Shown here: positions 1 through 9,407 of the stretch, piece after piece
How positions within the stretch are numbered: position 1 is the first letter of the stretch
How the letters are laid out: each line of letters starts with the position of its first letter
Origin: Clostridium culturomicium
GTDB lineage: Bacteria > Bacillota > Clostridia > Clostridiales > Clostridiaceae
Length of the DNA: 64,000 nucleotides
Reading direction: 5' to 3'
Assembly: GCF_000821305.1 (NCBI RefSeq)
Contig: NZ_CCXK01000012.1
Location: forward strand, 125,191-189,190
Translations under genes and position numbers: made by a program
The notes under the pieces: generated by a model
The model's input: only the letters and a program-made list of their open reading frames with translations
Databases searched by the model: none
Told to the model about the DNA's origin: nothing

Positions 1-75
1 CGATTTAAGGTTGCATTATGTATGATATAAATTAATTTAAACATATTTTTAATAGAAGCGAAGGAAGTGAATGTT

Positions 76-1737
76 ATGGGAGAGAACGTAGGGAATACAT
101 CTTCTAACTTTATTAAAAGAATAGTGGTGGAGGACTTACAGAGCGGTAAACATGATGATATAATTACACGTTTCCCACCAGAACCAAATGGTTATTTACA
201 TATAGGACATGCAAAATCAATAGTTTTAAACTTTGAGTTAGCAGATGAGTTTAAAGGAACAACAAATCTAAGATTTGATGATACTAACCCGACAAAAGAG
301 GATACTGAATATGTTGAGTCAATAAAAGAAGATATTAAGTGGCTTGGTTTTGACTGGGATAACTTATACTTCGCATCAGATTATTTTGAAGAAATGTATG
401 AGAGAGCAGTTCTTCTTATTAAAAAAGGTTTAGCCTTTGTATGTGATTTAACACCTGAAGAAATGAGAGAATTCAGAGGTACTCTTAAGGTTCCTGGAAA
501 AGAAAGTCCATATAGAAACAGAAGTGTAGAGGAAAATCTGGATTTATTTGATAGAATGAGAAAAGGTGAGTTTAAGGATGGAGAAAAAGTTCTAAGAGCT
601 AAAATAGATATGAGTTCTCCTAACATAAACATGAGAGATCCTATAATCTATAGAATATCTCATACAACACACCATAATACTGGTGATAAGTGGTGTGTAT
701 ACCCAATGTATGACTTTGCACATCCGATAGAGGATGCTATAGAAGGAATTACTCACTCTATATGTACTTTAGAATTTGAAGACCACAGACAACTTTATGA
801 CTGGGTTGTAGAGAAGTGTGAAATGAAGGAAATTCCAAGACAAATAGAGTTTGCTAGACTTAACATTACTAATACTGTAATGAGTAAAAGAAAGCTTAAG
901 GCTCTGGTTGATGAAGGTATTGTTGACGGATGGGATGACCCAAGAATGCCAACAATAGCTGGTCTTAGAAGAAGAGGATACACTCCAGAAGCTATCCGTA
1001 ACTTCTGTAGGGAAATTGGAGTTGCTAAGAATGACAGTACTGTTGATGAGCAGATGCTTGAGTACTTCATCAGAGAGGACTTAAATGCTAAGACTCCAAG
1101 AACTATGGCAGTATTAAAACCTTTAAAGGTTGTTATAACAAACTATCCAGAAGGTCAAGTTGAATTACTTGAGCTTGAGAACAATCAAGATGATCCATCA
1201 ATGGGGACTAGACAGGTTCCATTCTCAAGAGAGATTTATATCGAAGAAGAAGACTTCATGGAGGAGCCACCAAAGAAATACTTCAGATTATTCCCAGGAA
1301 ATGAAGTTAGACTTAAGGGTGCATACTTCATTAAGTGTAATGACTTCATTAAAGATGAAAATGGTAAGGTAGTTGAAATTCACTGTACTTACGATCCAGA
1401 AACTAAGAGTGGTACAGGATTTACTGGAAGAAAAGTTAAAGGAACAATTCACTGGGTTGATGCAACAAATTCAATTCCAGCAGAATTTAGATTATATGAA
1501 CCTTTAATAAAGGATGAAGAGATTGATGAAAGCAAAACTTTCTTAGAGTGCATAAATCCAAACTCTTTAGAGGTGCTTGAAGGATATGTTGAAGCTAATA
1601 TGAAGAATGTTAAGCCGGGAGAAGCCTTCCAGTTTTTCAGACATGGATATTTCAATGTAGACACAAAATACTCTACTGAAGAAAAACCAGTTTTCAACAG
1701 AATAGTTTCATTAAAAAGTTCGTTCAAAATAAGTTAA
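76..1737 (+). CDS. glnS: glutaminyl-tRNA synthetase (GlnRS)
   Basis: Class I aminoacyl-tRNA synthetase that charges tRNA-Gln with glutamine in the cytoplasm. The protein (553 aa) has the HIGH motif at residues 42-45 inside PPEPNGYLHIGH and a KMSKS-type loop VMSKRK near 268-273, followed by the GlnRS anticodon-binding beta-barrels. Length is normal for bacterial GlnRS. I chose the ATG at 76 rather than the in-frame GTG at 67, because AAGGAAGTG at 61-69 is correctly spaced for the ATG and overlaps the GTG. Many Firmicutes lack GlnRS and make Gln-tRNA through GatCAB; clostridia often have this enzyme as well. The upstream leader lies mostly outside the window. A terminator-like hairpin follows the gene. 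Confidence 0.97.
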   Translation: MGENVGNTSSNFIKRIVVEDLQSGKHDDIITRFPPEPNGYLHIGHAKSIVLNFELADEFKGTTNLRFDDTNPTKEDTEYVESIKEDIKWLGFDWDNLYFASDYFEEMYERAVLLIKKGLAFVCDLTPEEMREFRGTLKVPGKESPYRNRSVEENLDLFDRMRKGEFKDGEKVLRAKIDMSSPNINMRDPIIYRISHTTHHNTGDKWCVYPMYDFAHPIEDAIEGITHSICTLEFEDHRQLYDWVVEKCEMKEIPRQIEFARLNITNTVMSKRKLKALVDEGIVDGWDDPRMPTIAGLRRRGYTPEAIRNFCREIGVAKNDSTVDEQMLEYFIREDLNAKTPRTMAVLKPLKVVITNYPEGQVELLELENNQDDPSMGTRQVPFSREIYIEEEDFMEEPPKKYFRLFPGNEVRLKGAYFIKCNDFIKDENGKVVEIHCTYDPETKSGTGFTGRKVKGTIHWVDATNSIPAEFRLYEPLIKDEEIDESKTFLECINPNSLEVLEGYVEANMKNVKPGEAFQFFRHGYFNVDTKYSTEEKPVFNRIVSLKSSFKIS

Positions 1738-1766
1738 ATAGAATTTAATATTTATAAAGATTATAT

Positions 1767-1843
1767 AAAAGTAATCCTTTTATTAATAAACATTGTTATC
1801 GTCGAGATAGGAAGGTGTTTATGGTAAAAGGATTACTTTTTTT
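1767..1843 (+). terminator. terminator-like hairpin after glnS
   Basis: A 16-base arm (1767-1782) pairs with 1825-1840 and is followed by a T run. The loop of about 42 bases is unusually long for an intrinsic terminator and contains a good ribosome site ahead of a 19-codon ORF. Confidence 0.6.
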
Positions 1844-1979
1844 ATTAAGAAAATATAAACAAACAAAGAATAAAAATTAATTAAAGGAATATAAATGATT
1901 ACCAAGGGTATATTCAGGTCATGTACACATTCAACTACTACCTAGTTACCTATTTTATAATTTACAAGGGGGTAATTTA

Positions 1980-3131
1980 ATGAAAAAGAAACTTCTTGCA
2001 ATTTGCTTGTCAGCAGCTATGATTGTAGGCATAGCAGGATGTGCACCTAAGGCACCTACATCAGAGGAAGGCAGCAAGGGAAAAGACTACAAAATAGGAA
2101 TAATTACAGGGACAGTTTCACAAGGGGAAGAAGAGTACAGAGCAGCTGAGAATATGAAAAAACAATATGGAGATATGATTGTATTACAAACATATCCAGA
2201 TAGTTTTATGAAAGAACAGGAGACAACTATAGCTAATACATTAGCGTTAGCAGCTGATCCGGATGTTAAGGCTATTATATTCGTTCAAGCAGTACCAGGA
2301 GCATCAGCAGCAATTGATAAAGTAAGAGAAACTAATCCAGATATGTTGTTTATCGCGGGGGTTCCAGGAGAAGATCCAGCGATGATAGGTGGAAAAGCTG
2401 ATGTTATTTTACAGGCTGATGAATTAGGAATGGGAGTAAGTGTTATAGAACAGGCTAAAAAGCAAGGTGCTAAGACTTTTGTTCATTATACATTCCCAAG
2501 ACATATGTCTTATGAAATGCTTGCAAAGAGAAGAGATTTATTTAAAGAGACTTGTGAAAAGGAAGGAATTAAATTCGTTGATGCAACAGCACCAGACCCA
2601 ACTGGAGATGCTGGAGTTCCAGGAGCACAACAATTCATATTAGAGGATGTTCCTAGAAAGGTTGCTGAATATGGAAAGGATACAGCGTTCTTTTCAACTA
2701 ACTGTTCAATGCAGGAGCCACTTATAAAAATGGTACTTAAAGAAGGAGCTATATTCCCTCAACAGTGCTGTCCATCTCCTTATCATGCTTATCCAGGTGC
2801 TTTAGGAATTGAAATTCCAGACGATAAGAAGGGTGATGTAGCTTACATTGTAGATCAAATAGGTGAAAAAATTAAAGCTGGTGGGGGAGAAGGCAGATTC
2901 TCAACTTGGCCAGTGCCAATAAACATGATGTTTGTTGAGGGTGGAGTTAAGTATGCTATGGCATTCCTAGATGGAGAAACAGATGGCAAAAATGACAAAG
3001 CTAAACTTACAGAAATTCTTAATAGCTTGCTTGATGATGCAGAGATAAAGATTACTCCATATATTGATGCAGGGTCAGGCAAGACTTATGATAATTACTA
3101 TTTAATTTTATCAGATTATATAAACTTCTAG
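1980..3131 (+). CDS. DUF3798 lipoprotein, solute-binding component of ABC importer
   Basis: Predicted surface lipoprotein of 383 aa. A basic, hydrophobic signal peptide ends in the lipobox IAGC, with the lipidated Cys at residue 21. The rest resembles the DUF3798 family, a type I periplasmic-binding-like fold (the mature start reads KIGIITGTVSQGEEEY). It is the first gene of a four-gene set with an ATPase and two permeases, so it most likely captures the substrate for that importer. The substrate cannot be read from sequence; relatives with similar ATPases carry sugars or nucleosides. Strong ribosome site AAGGGGG before ATG. A hairpin separates it from the ATPase, as is common where the binding protein is made in excess. 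Confidence 0.85.
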   Translation: MKKKLLAICLSAAMIVGIAGCAPKAPTSEEGSKGKDYKIGIITGTVSQGEEEYRAAENMKKQYGDMIVLQTYPDSFMKEQETTIANTLALAADPDVKAIIFVQAVPGASAAIDKVRETNPDMLFIAGVPGEDPAMIGGKADVILQADELGMGVSVIEQAKKQGAKTFVHYTFPRHMSYEMLAKRRDLFKETCEKEGIKFVDATAPDPTGDAGVPGAQQFILEDVPRKVAEYGKDTAFFSTNCSMQEPLIKMVLKEGAIFPQQCCPSPYHAYPGALGIEIPDDKKGDVAYIVDQIGEKIKAGGGEGRFSTWPVPINMMFVEGGVKYAMAFLDGETDGKNDKAKLTEILNSLLDDAEIKITPYIDAGSGKTYDNYYLILSDYINF

Positions 3132-3140
3132 TATATTTTA

Positions 3141-3170
3141 ATCTTCAGAGGGAAACCTCTGAGGATTTTT
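3141..3170 (+). terminator. intercistronic hairpin, likely partial terminator
   Basis: CTTCAGAGG pairs with CCTCTGAGG around a GAAA tetraloop, followed by five T. It sits between the binding-protein gene and the ATPase gene, so partial read-through would yield more lipoprotein than transporter. Confidence 0.8.
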
Positions 3171-3197
3171 AAAATAATAATACATTGGGGGAGTGTC

Positions 3198-4808
3198 ATG
3201 GAGAGTAATTACGTATTATCAATGAAAAATATTAGTAAAGAATACTTTGGGAATCCTGTACTTAAAGGAATAAATATAGACATTAAACAAGGGGAGATTC
3301 ATGCACTGTTAGGTGAAAATGGGGCAGGAAAATCAACACTAATGAATATTTTATTTGGTATGCCTGTAATACATAGCACAGGGGGATTTCATGGTGAAGT
3401 TTTTCTTCAAGATAACATAATAGAAATAAAGTCACCTATGGAAGCAATGAATAATGGAATAGGCATGGTACATCAAGAATTTATGCTTATACCAGGGTTT
3501 ACTGTTACAGAGAATATAAAGATAAATAGAGAAATTACAAAAGGAAACTTAGTGACCACAGTATTTAGAAATAGCAAAAGTCTTAAGAGTTTAGATTATA
3601 AAGCTATGAATCAGGATGCAAGAAGGGCGTTAGATACTATTGGTATTGGCATTGATGAATTAACCTATATTTCAGAGTTGCCAGTTGGATATATGCAGTT
3701 TGTGGAGATTGCAAGAGAAATAGATAAAAGTAATATGAAGGTATTAGTTTTTGATGAACCTACAGCTGTACTTACAGAAAGTGAAGCGGAAACTTTAATG
3801 GATGCTATGGTTGAAATTGCTAAGAAGGGCATTGCAATTATTTTTATTACCCATAGGTTAGATGAGGTAATGAAGGTTGCTGATAATATCACTGTTTTAA
3901 GAGACGGAGAATTAGTAAAAACTCTAAGTAAAACTTCAACAAATGTAATAGAGTTGGCTGAATTAATGGTAGGAAGAGAACTTCAGATAACTCAAAAAGA
4001 AAGTGAAGCTGAAAAGAAAGAAAGTAACAAGCCAATATTAAGACTAAAAGATTTTTATGTTGAAATGCCAGGAGAAAGAGTAAAAGGCATTAATCTTGAA
4101 GTTTATGAAGGTGAAATACTAGGTCTGGCAGGACTTGCAGGTCAAGGGAAGATAGGCATAGCTAATGGAATTATGGGATTATATGAAAGTCGTGGAGAAG
4201 TTTATATAGAAGATAAGCTTCTAAGATTAAATAATCCAAAGGAAGCTTTAAATAGTGGGTTAGGCTTCGTATCTGAAGACAGAAGGGGCGTAGGTCTATT
4301 ATTGGATAGTTCTATAGAATTAAATATTGTTGTTACAGCAATGCAGATTAACAATAAGTTTCTAAAGAATTTTTTAGGGATAAAGTATTGGGATTCTAAA
4401 GGAATAAGAAAATGTGCTAACGATATGATTAAGCTTCTTGATATAAGGTGTACAGGAGCAACACAAGCAACTAAGAGCTTAAGTGGAGGAAATCAGCAGA
4501 AGGTTTGTATTGCTAGAGCATTAGTGCTAAGACCTAATATTTTAATGGTATCCGAACCAACAAGAGGGATAGATATAGGAGCTAAAAAATTAGTCCTTGA
4601 TACCCTTGTAAAGCTGAATAAAGAGGCAGGTATGACAATAATTGTAACATCTAGTGAGCTTGCGGAGTTAAGGAGTGTATGTGACAGGATAGCCATGATT
4701 ACTGAAGGTAAGGTAGCAGGAATTCTAAAACCAGAAGATAAGGATGCGAATTTTGGGCTTCTTATGGCTGGATTAGATATTCCAGTAGAGGAAGGAGAGT
4801 GTTTGTAA
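3198..4808 (+). CDS. double-domain ABC importer ATPase (RbsA/YufO type)
   Basis: 536-residue ATPase with two nucleotide-binding domains, the architecture of carbohydrate and nucleoside importers. Domain 1 has Walker A GENGAGKST at residues 39-47 and Walker B VFDEPTA, but its signature is degenerate (LPVGYMQ). Domain 2 has a degenerate Walker A region (GLAGQGK) and a canonical signature LSGGNQQK near 427-434. This asymmetric split of motifs is characteristic of the RbsA family. Ribosome site GGGGGAG precedes the ATG. It lies between the lipoprotein and two permeases and must energise that importer. Substrate unknown. Confidence 0.92.
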   Translation: MESNYVLSMKNISKEYFGNPVLKGINIDIKQGEIHALLGENGAGKSTLMNILFGMPVIHSTGGFHGEVFLQDNIIEIKSPMEAMNNGIGMVHQEFMLIPGFTVTENIKINREITKGNLVTTVFRNSKSLKSLDYKAMNQDARRALDTIGIGIDELTYISELPVGYMQFVEIAREIDKSNMKVLVFDEPTAVLTESEAETLMDAMVEIAKKGIAIIFITHRLDEVMKVADNITVLRDGELVKTLSKTSTNVIELAELMVGRELQITQKESEAEKKESNKPILRLKDFYVEMPGERVKGINLEVYEGEILGLAGLAGQGKIGIANGIMGLYESRGEVYIEDKLLRLNNPKEALNSGLGFVSEDRRGVGLLLDSSIELNIVVTAMQINNKFLKNFLGIKYWDSKGIRKCANDMIKLLDIRCTGATQATKSLSGGNQQKVCIARALVLRPNILMVSEPTRGIDIGAKKLVLDTLVKLNKEAGMTIIVTSSELAELRSVCDRIAMITEGKVAGILKPEDKDANFGLLMAGLDIPVEEGECL

Positions 4809-4810
4809 TA

Positions 4811-5863
4811 ATGAAGGAAAGAATAAAATTATTTATAAATAAAGTTGGATTACCGAGAATTATTATTGCACTATTCTTTTTAATTTTGTGCTTTATGGCG
4901 GTCCCTTTAAATTTATCTATACCAGGTCTTATCTCTGACGTTTTAGTTAGGTTTGGAATGAATGGAATATTAGTTTTAGCTATGGTGCCGGGGATTTTAT
5001 GTGGTATTGGCTTGAATTTTGGATTGCCAGTTGGGATTTTAGCAGGTATATTAGGGGGACTTATAAGTATAGAGTTTAACTTATCAGGTGGCGTTGGATT
5101 TGCTGTTGGAACCTTAATTGGAATTCCAATTGCTATAGTATTTGGGTATCTATATGGAGCACTTTTAAACAGAGTAAAGGGTTCAGAGATGATGATAGCA
5201 ACCTATGCAGGATTTTCAACTGTTTCATTAATGTGCATTGGGTGGCTGCTTCTGCCGTTTAAAAGTAATGAGATAAAGTGGCCAATAGGTACAGGCTTAA
5301 GAACAACTATAACACTAGAGCATAGATATGCTGGTATTTTAGATAATCTATGGAGTTTTAATATTGGGGGTGTAAAAATACCTTCAGGATTGCTTTTATT
5401 CTTCTTCATAGGATGTTTCCTAATGTGGCTCTTCACTAAAACTAAAACAGGAATAATGATGACTGCAGAGGGAGATAATCCTAAGTTTGCTAAGGCATCA
5501 GCTATTCAGGTAAATAAGATGAGAATGATAGGAACTATAATTTCTACTGCACTAGGTTCGATTGGGATAATGGTTTATTCTCAAAGCTATGGATTCTTTC
5601 AATTATATCAAGCACCTATGATGATGGGTCTTACAGCGGTTGCAGCAGTTCTTATAGGTGGGGCATCAGTTAACAAGGTTAAGATATCCCACGTTATAAT
5701 TGGTACCTTCTTATATCAAGGGTTATTAACTGTTGGACTTCCTGTTATTAATAAAATAATTTCTGAAGGTAATATTTCAGAGGTTATTAGATTAATTGTA
5801 AGCAATGGTATCATAATCTATGCTTTGACAAAGGCAAGGGGAGGTGCTGGAAATGAAAAGTAA
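4811..5863 (+). CDS. ABC importer permease 1 (BPD_transp_2 family)
   Basis: Very hydrophobic protein (about 350 aa) with eight or more predicted membrane helices and the glycine-rich motifs of ribose/BMP-type permeases, including the segment AAVLIGGASVNKVK near the C-terminus. It forms the membrane channel together with the next gene product. An in-frame GTG at 4799 overlaps the ribosome site AAGGAGAG, so I prefer the ATG at 4811, two bases after the ATPase stop. The tight packing indicates one operon. The paired motif in the next gene (AAILIGGATVSKAT) shows that the two permeases are diverged paralogues. Confidence 0.88.
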   Translation: MKERIKLFINKVGLPRIIIALFFLILCFMAVPLNLSIPGLISDVLVRFGMNGILVLAMVPGILCGIGLNFGLPVGILAGILGGLISIEFNLSGGVGFAVGTLIGIPIAIVFGYLYGALLNRVKGSEMMIATYAGFSTVSLMCIGWLLLPFKSNEIKWPIGTGLRTTITLEHRYAGILDNLWSFNIGGVKIPSGLLLFFFIGCFLMWLFTKTKTGIMMTAEGDNPKFAKASAIQVNKMRMIGTIISTALGSIGIMVYSQSYGFFQLYQAPMMMGLTAVAAVLIGGASVNKVKISHVIIGTFLYQGLLTVGLPVINKIISEGNISEVIRLIVSNGIIIYALTKARGGAGNEK

Positions 5864-7112
5864 GTTTACTTTAGAAGATTTGAAAAAATATACAATTAAT
5901 AATATGGTGACTATTGTATTTGTTGTTTTATGTATTGTAGGCTTTAGTGTATCAGGGTTGCCAATTGGGTTAGTTTTAAATGAGTTAGTTGCAAGAATAG
6001 GTAGAAATACATTTCTTGTATTAGCTTTAATTATTCCAGTAGTAGCAGGCATGGGGTTGAATTTTGGTATTGTAATTGGCGCAATGGCAGCACAAATAGT
6101 TATAATTGCAGTTACTCATTGGGGGATTACAGGCATTCCGGGATTTGTATTATGTGTTGTATTATCTACGCCACTATCAATTTTATTTGGGTATTTCACA
6201 GGCAAAATACTGAATAAAACTAAAGGTCAGGAAATGATTACAAGTATGATCTTGGGGTTCTTTGCCAATGGATTATATATGCTTTTATTCTTGTTTTTAG
6301 TTGGAACTGTAATACCTATGAAAAATCCTGTATTGATGATTAGTGGAGGTGTTGGAATTAAGAACACTGTAGATTTAAATGGTGGAATAAAATATGCTTT
6401 AGATAATATTATAAAGTTTCCTCTTTACTATGTAGTGTATTATTTGGCTATAATATGTCTAATAGCTGTAGTAGCTTTTGCTATATATAAATTTAAAACA
6501 ATGAATAAGAAGATAGGATTTAAATTAGTATTTTATGCAGTAATAAGCATCATAGTTTTCTTTGGCTGCCAAATTAATTCTATAGCTTTAGTGCTTTATG
6601 AGGTAAAGGTGCCTATATTTACTTTAATAGTTATTGGGTTACTATGTCTATTTAATATATTGATATTTAAAACAAAACTTGGTCAAGATTTTAGGACAGT
6701 AGGTCAAAATGCAGTTGTGGCTAATGCATCGGGAATAAATGTTGATAGAACTAGAATAAAAGCTATCATTATCTCTACGGTGTTAGCTGGATGGGGTCAG
6801 TTAATATTCCTACAGAATATCGGAACCTTAAATACTTACGGAAGCCATGAGCAGGTGGGTATGTTTGCTATTGCCGCTATTCTAATTGGTGGCGCAACTG
6901 TGTCTAAAGCAACAAATAAACAGGCTATATTAGGAGTGATTCTTTTCCATATGTTATTTATAGTTTCACCTACAGCAGGTAAGAATTTATTTAATAATGC
7001 TCAGATTGGAGAATATTTTAGAGTGTTTGTATCATATGGGGTAATCTGTGTTTCATTAGTACTTTATGCCTGGAAGGAACACGTTAAAGCCAAGGAAGAA
7101 CTAAGGGTGTAA
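5853..7112 (+). CDS. ABC importer permease 2 (BPD_transp_2 family)
   Basis: Polytopic membrane protein of about 419 aa, paralogous to the preceding permease and carrying the same C-terminal signature region (AAILIGGATVSKAT). It has an extra hydrophilic/hydrophobic insertion in the middle, making it about 65 residues longer. The start ATG at 5853 overlaps the end of the upstream gene by 11 bases and has GGGAGGTG correctly spaced; an upstream GTG at 5844 sits inside that ribosome site. Two non-identical permeases imply an asymmetric heterodimer. The gene ends at a strong bidirectional terminator facing the sensor kinase. Confidence 0.88.
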   Translation: MKSKFTLEDLKKYTINNMVTIVFVVLCIVGFSVSGLPIGLVLNELVARIGRNTFLVLALIIPVVAGMGLNFGIVIGAMAAQIVIIAVTHWGITGIPGFVLCVVLSTPLSILFGYFTGKILNKTKGQEMITSMILGFFANGLYMLLFLFLVGTVIPMKNPVLMISGGVGIKNTVDLNGGIKYALDNIIKFPLYYVVYYLAIICLIAVVAFAIYKFKTMNKKIGFKLVFYAVISIIVFFGCQINSIALVLYEVKVPIFTLIVIGLLCLFNILIFKTKLGQDFRTVGQNAVVANASGINVDRTRIKAIIISTVLAGWGQLIFLQNIGTLNTYGSHEQVGMFAIAAILIGGATVSKATNKQAILGVILFHMLFIVSPTAGKNLFNNAQIGEYFRVFVSYGVICVSLVLYAWKEHVKAKEELRV

Positions 7113-7148
7113 AATAAAGCAGAAGCGAAATCGCTTCTGCTTTATTTT
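7113..7148. terminator. bidirectional terminator
   Basis: A long near-perfect hairpin with arms AATAAAGCAGAAGCGA and its complement, a two-base loop and T/A tracts on both sides. It serves the importer operon and the convergent kinase gene. Confidence 0.9.
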
Positions 7149-9156
7149 ATAGATTTATATCGGAAAACTCCACTTTTATTTTATCACTATGGTTAGCAAG
7201 CTTTGCATTGACTTGGATAAGGGCATCTTCTGAAGCTTTATCAAAATCTTTTACTGGCAGAGTGATTATAAATTCTGAACCCATATTGAGTTCACTATTA
7301 AGAGTAATGGTACCATCAAGAAGTTCAGTTAAAGATTTTACTAATGAAAGACCAATACCACTGCCGGAAGTACTGGCGGAATTTGTGTTAGAGGCTTGGA
7401 TAAATCTATTAAAAATAAGTGCTTGTTCCTCTTTTGAAATTCCAACACCAGTATCTTTTACTGATATATCAATAGTATCATTATTACAAGTTAAAGTTAC
7501 ATAGACACAGCCTCCACTAGGTGTAAACTTAATAGCATTTGAGAGTAGGTTTAGCGTTATTCTATCTAGTTTTTCCACATCAACGGGCATTAAAAATTCT
7601 TCATCATTGGTATCAAAAATTATAGTTATATTTTTAGCTTCTGCATATTCTACTACGGATAAGGTAATATCCTCTATGATATCAACTATATTTTGAACCT
7701 CAAATTCAGTATGATAAAAGCCAGATTCTAGTTTTGTAATATCTATTAAGTTATTTATGAGCTTTAATAGTCTAAAGCCATTTCGTCTAATATAAGATAA
7801 CTTCGTTGCATCTTTATCATCTGTGAAGATAATTTTACCATTATCCTTATATATATCTAAAAGCTGTAGACTTGATAGCATTACATTTAATAATGTTCTT
7901 ATTTCATGAGAAAAGTTGGTTATAAATTCGGTTTTTATCTTATCATTAACCATTGCTTCATTATATCGAGCCTTTGCCAGGTTAGCTTTTTTTTCATTTT
8001 CAGTTTTCTTAATAGCAAAAAACATCATTAGTATTATTACGATGAATAATACTATAAGAAGAAGGAGTACTACTGGTGCTGAAAATTTACGGTTAATCCA
8101 ATTATCATTAACATAAATAGAGCTCTTAGGCAGAGTCTTTCTATCAACTCCATTATAAGAAACTTCTTTTAAATCAAATATAAACATATAATCTAAATCT
8201 AAAATTGGTGAAATGGAATGGAGTGGATCTCCATTTAAGATTCTGGTTGCAACTTCATAAGCCAGTTTACCATGATTTTCAGGAGAGAGTAAATATCCTC
8301 CTAGAGCCCCCTTTCCAATGTAGGCGTGATTGAGAGTATATAAAGGGCCAGAGTAAGACTTCTTTAAAATGGTTACAGTATCTTCAGGATTAATACTTGT
8401 ATTCGAAGCATTATTAAAGTTACCAACTAAAATTGAAGGACAATCATTTCCTTTAGAACTTAAAGCAAAAGAAATATCTTCAATATTATTACTGCTAATA
8501 TAGTTGAATTTGACTTGAGAACTATAATAAGGTGAAATATTATAAAATAACTTTTTAATTTGTTTAGATGATATTGTTTCATCTAAAACAATATTTATAT
8601 TAGTTGTTTCCGGATATGTACTTAGAATACTATCAATTAAAAGTCTTAGATTGGGTGACTCTAATACACCAGTAAAAAAGTTGTATGGGTATCTATTAAG
8701 TTTTGAAAGCTCATTTACACCACAATAGGCTATGGGTGTATTATATAAAGCTTTATTATTATAATATTTTGCAACAAATTCTATGGATTCATCATCAAGG
8801 CATAAAATTAAATTAAATTTATTCTTAGCATATTTCATAAATAGAAGTTCAGCTTCTTTATCCATATATTCTTCATCATTATTAACGGATGATAGAATTT
8901 CAGTATATAGTTTTAGGGAATTATCAGAAGAGAATTGCTGTGAGAGGTATTTAAGAAGTTTTCCTTCCCAAAGCATATTATCTGCATTGGAGGTTAATAT
9001 TAAAATTTCTTTATATTTAATATTAAAATCTAAAGTATCAGAGTTAACTGTAGAAGCAAGGGCATTATTATATGGAAAAAATAAAAAAATGATTACTAAA
9101 AATAGCGTACATTTTAATTTTTTATAGGATATATTAAGAAAAGTATAGGTATCCAT
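7147..9156 (-). CDS. sensor histidine kinase with solute-binding-protein-like sensor domain
   Basis: Membrane kinase of 669 aa. Order: signal-anchor helix (about 15-35), extracytoplasmic domain of about 320 residues that looks like an ABC solute-binding protein of the tryptophan/tyrosine type, a second membrane helix (about 360-380), then a kinase core. Motifs are H-box SHEIRTLLN (His about 417), N-box LLSNAIKFTP, G1 DTGVGIS and G2 GSGIGLSLV. The usual Pro after the H-box Arg-Thr is Leu here. No response regulator adjoins it. It faces the DUF3798 importer, so it may sense a related ligand (inference). Start ATG at 9156 chosen because AGGAGG lies just upstream; an earlier ATG precedes that site. 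Confidence 0.85.
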   Translation of the reverse strand: MDTYTFLNISYKKLKCTLFLVIIFLFFPYNNALASTVNSDTLDFNIKYKEILILTSNADNMLWEGKLLKYLSQQFSSDNSLKLYTEILSSVNNDEEYMDKEAELLFMKYAKNKFNLILCLDDESIEFVAKYYNNKALYNTPIAYCGVNELSKLNRYPYNFFTGVLESPNLRLLIDSILSTYPETTNINIVLDETISSKQIKKLFYNISPYYSSQVKFNYISSNNIEDISFALSSKGNDCPSILVGNFNNASNTSINPEDTVTILKKSYSGPLYTLNHAYIGKGALGGYLLSPENHGKLAYEVATRILNGDPLHSISPILDLDYMFIFDLKEVSYNGVDRKTLPKSSIYVNDNWINRKFSAPVVLLLLIVLFIVIILMMFFAIKKTENEKKANLAKARYNEAMVNDKIKTEFITNFSHEIRTLLNVMLSSLQLLDIYKDNGKIIFTDDKDATKLSYIRRNGFRLLKLINNLIDITKLESGFYHTEFEVQNIVDIIEDITLSVVEYAEAKNITIIFDTNDEEFLMPVDVEKLDRITLNLLSNAIKFTPSGGCVYVTLTCNNDTIDISVKDTGVGISKEEQALIFNRFIQASNTNSASTSGSGIGLSLVKSLTELLDGTITLNSELNMGSEFIITLPVKDFDKASEDALIQVNAKLANHSDKIKVEFSDINL

Positions 9157-9238
9157 AATGTCCTCCTTCATTATTATATTTTTGTGGTAAAACTTTACAG
9201 TACAAGTTTTTAGTCTAAAATTATTTACTTAGTGCCAC

Positions 9239-9268
9239 ATGATAATGAATTATACTATAAATTATCAT
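9239..9268. promoter_or_regulatory. palindrome in divergent promoter region
   Basis: Perfect 8-base arms ATGATAAT/ATTATCAT separated by 14 bases, in the 251-base gap between the divergent kinase and channel genes. It could be an operator or part of overlapping promoters. Nothing else recognisable lies in this gap. Confidence 0.3.
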
Positions 9269-9407
9269 CCAAATATCGACAATATAATTATATTATAGCA
9301 AGAATGAAAAGTATAGAATATTTATGGATTTGCAATTAATTTGTATATAGTTTTTATATCTTGAGAAGATACTAACTGATATAACAAAAACATTGGTGGT
9401 ATAAATT

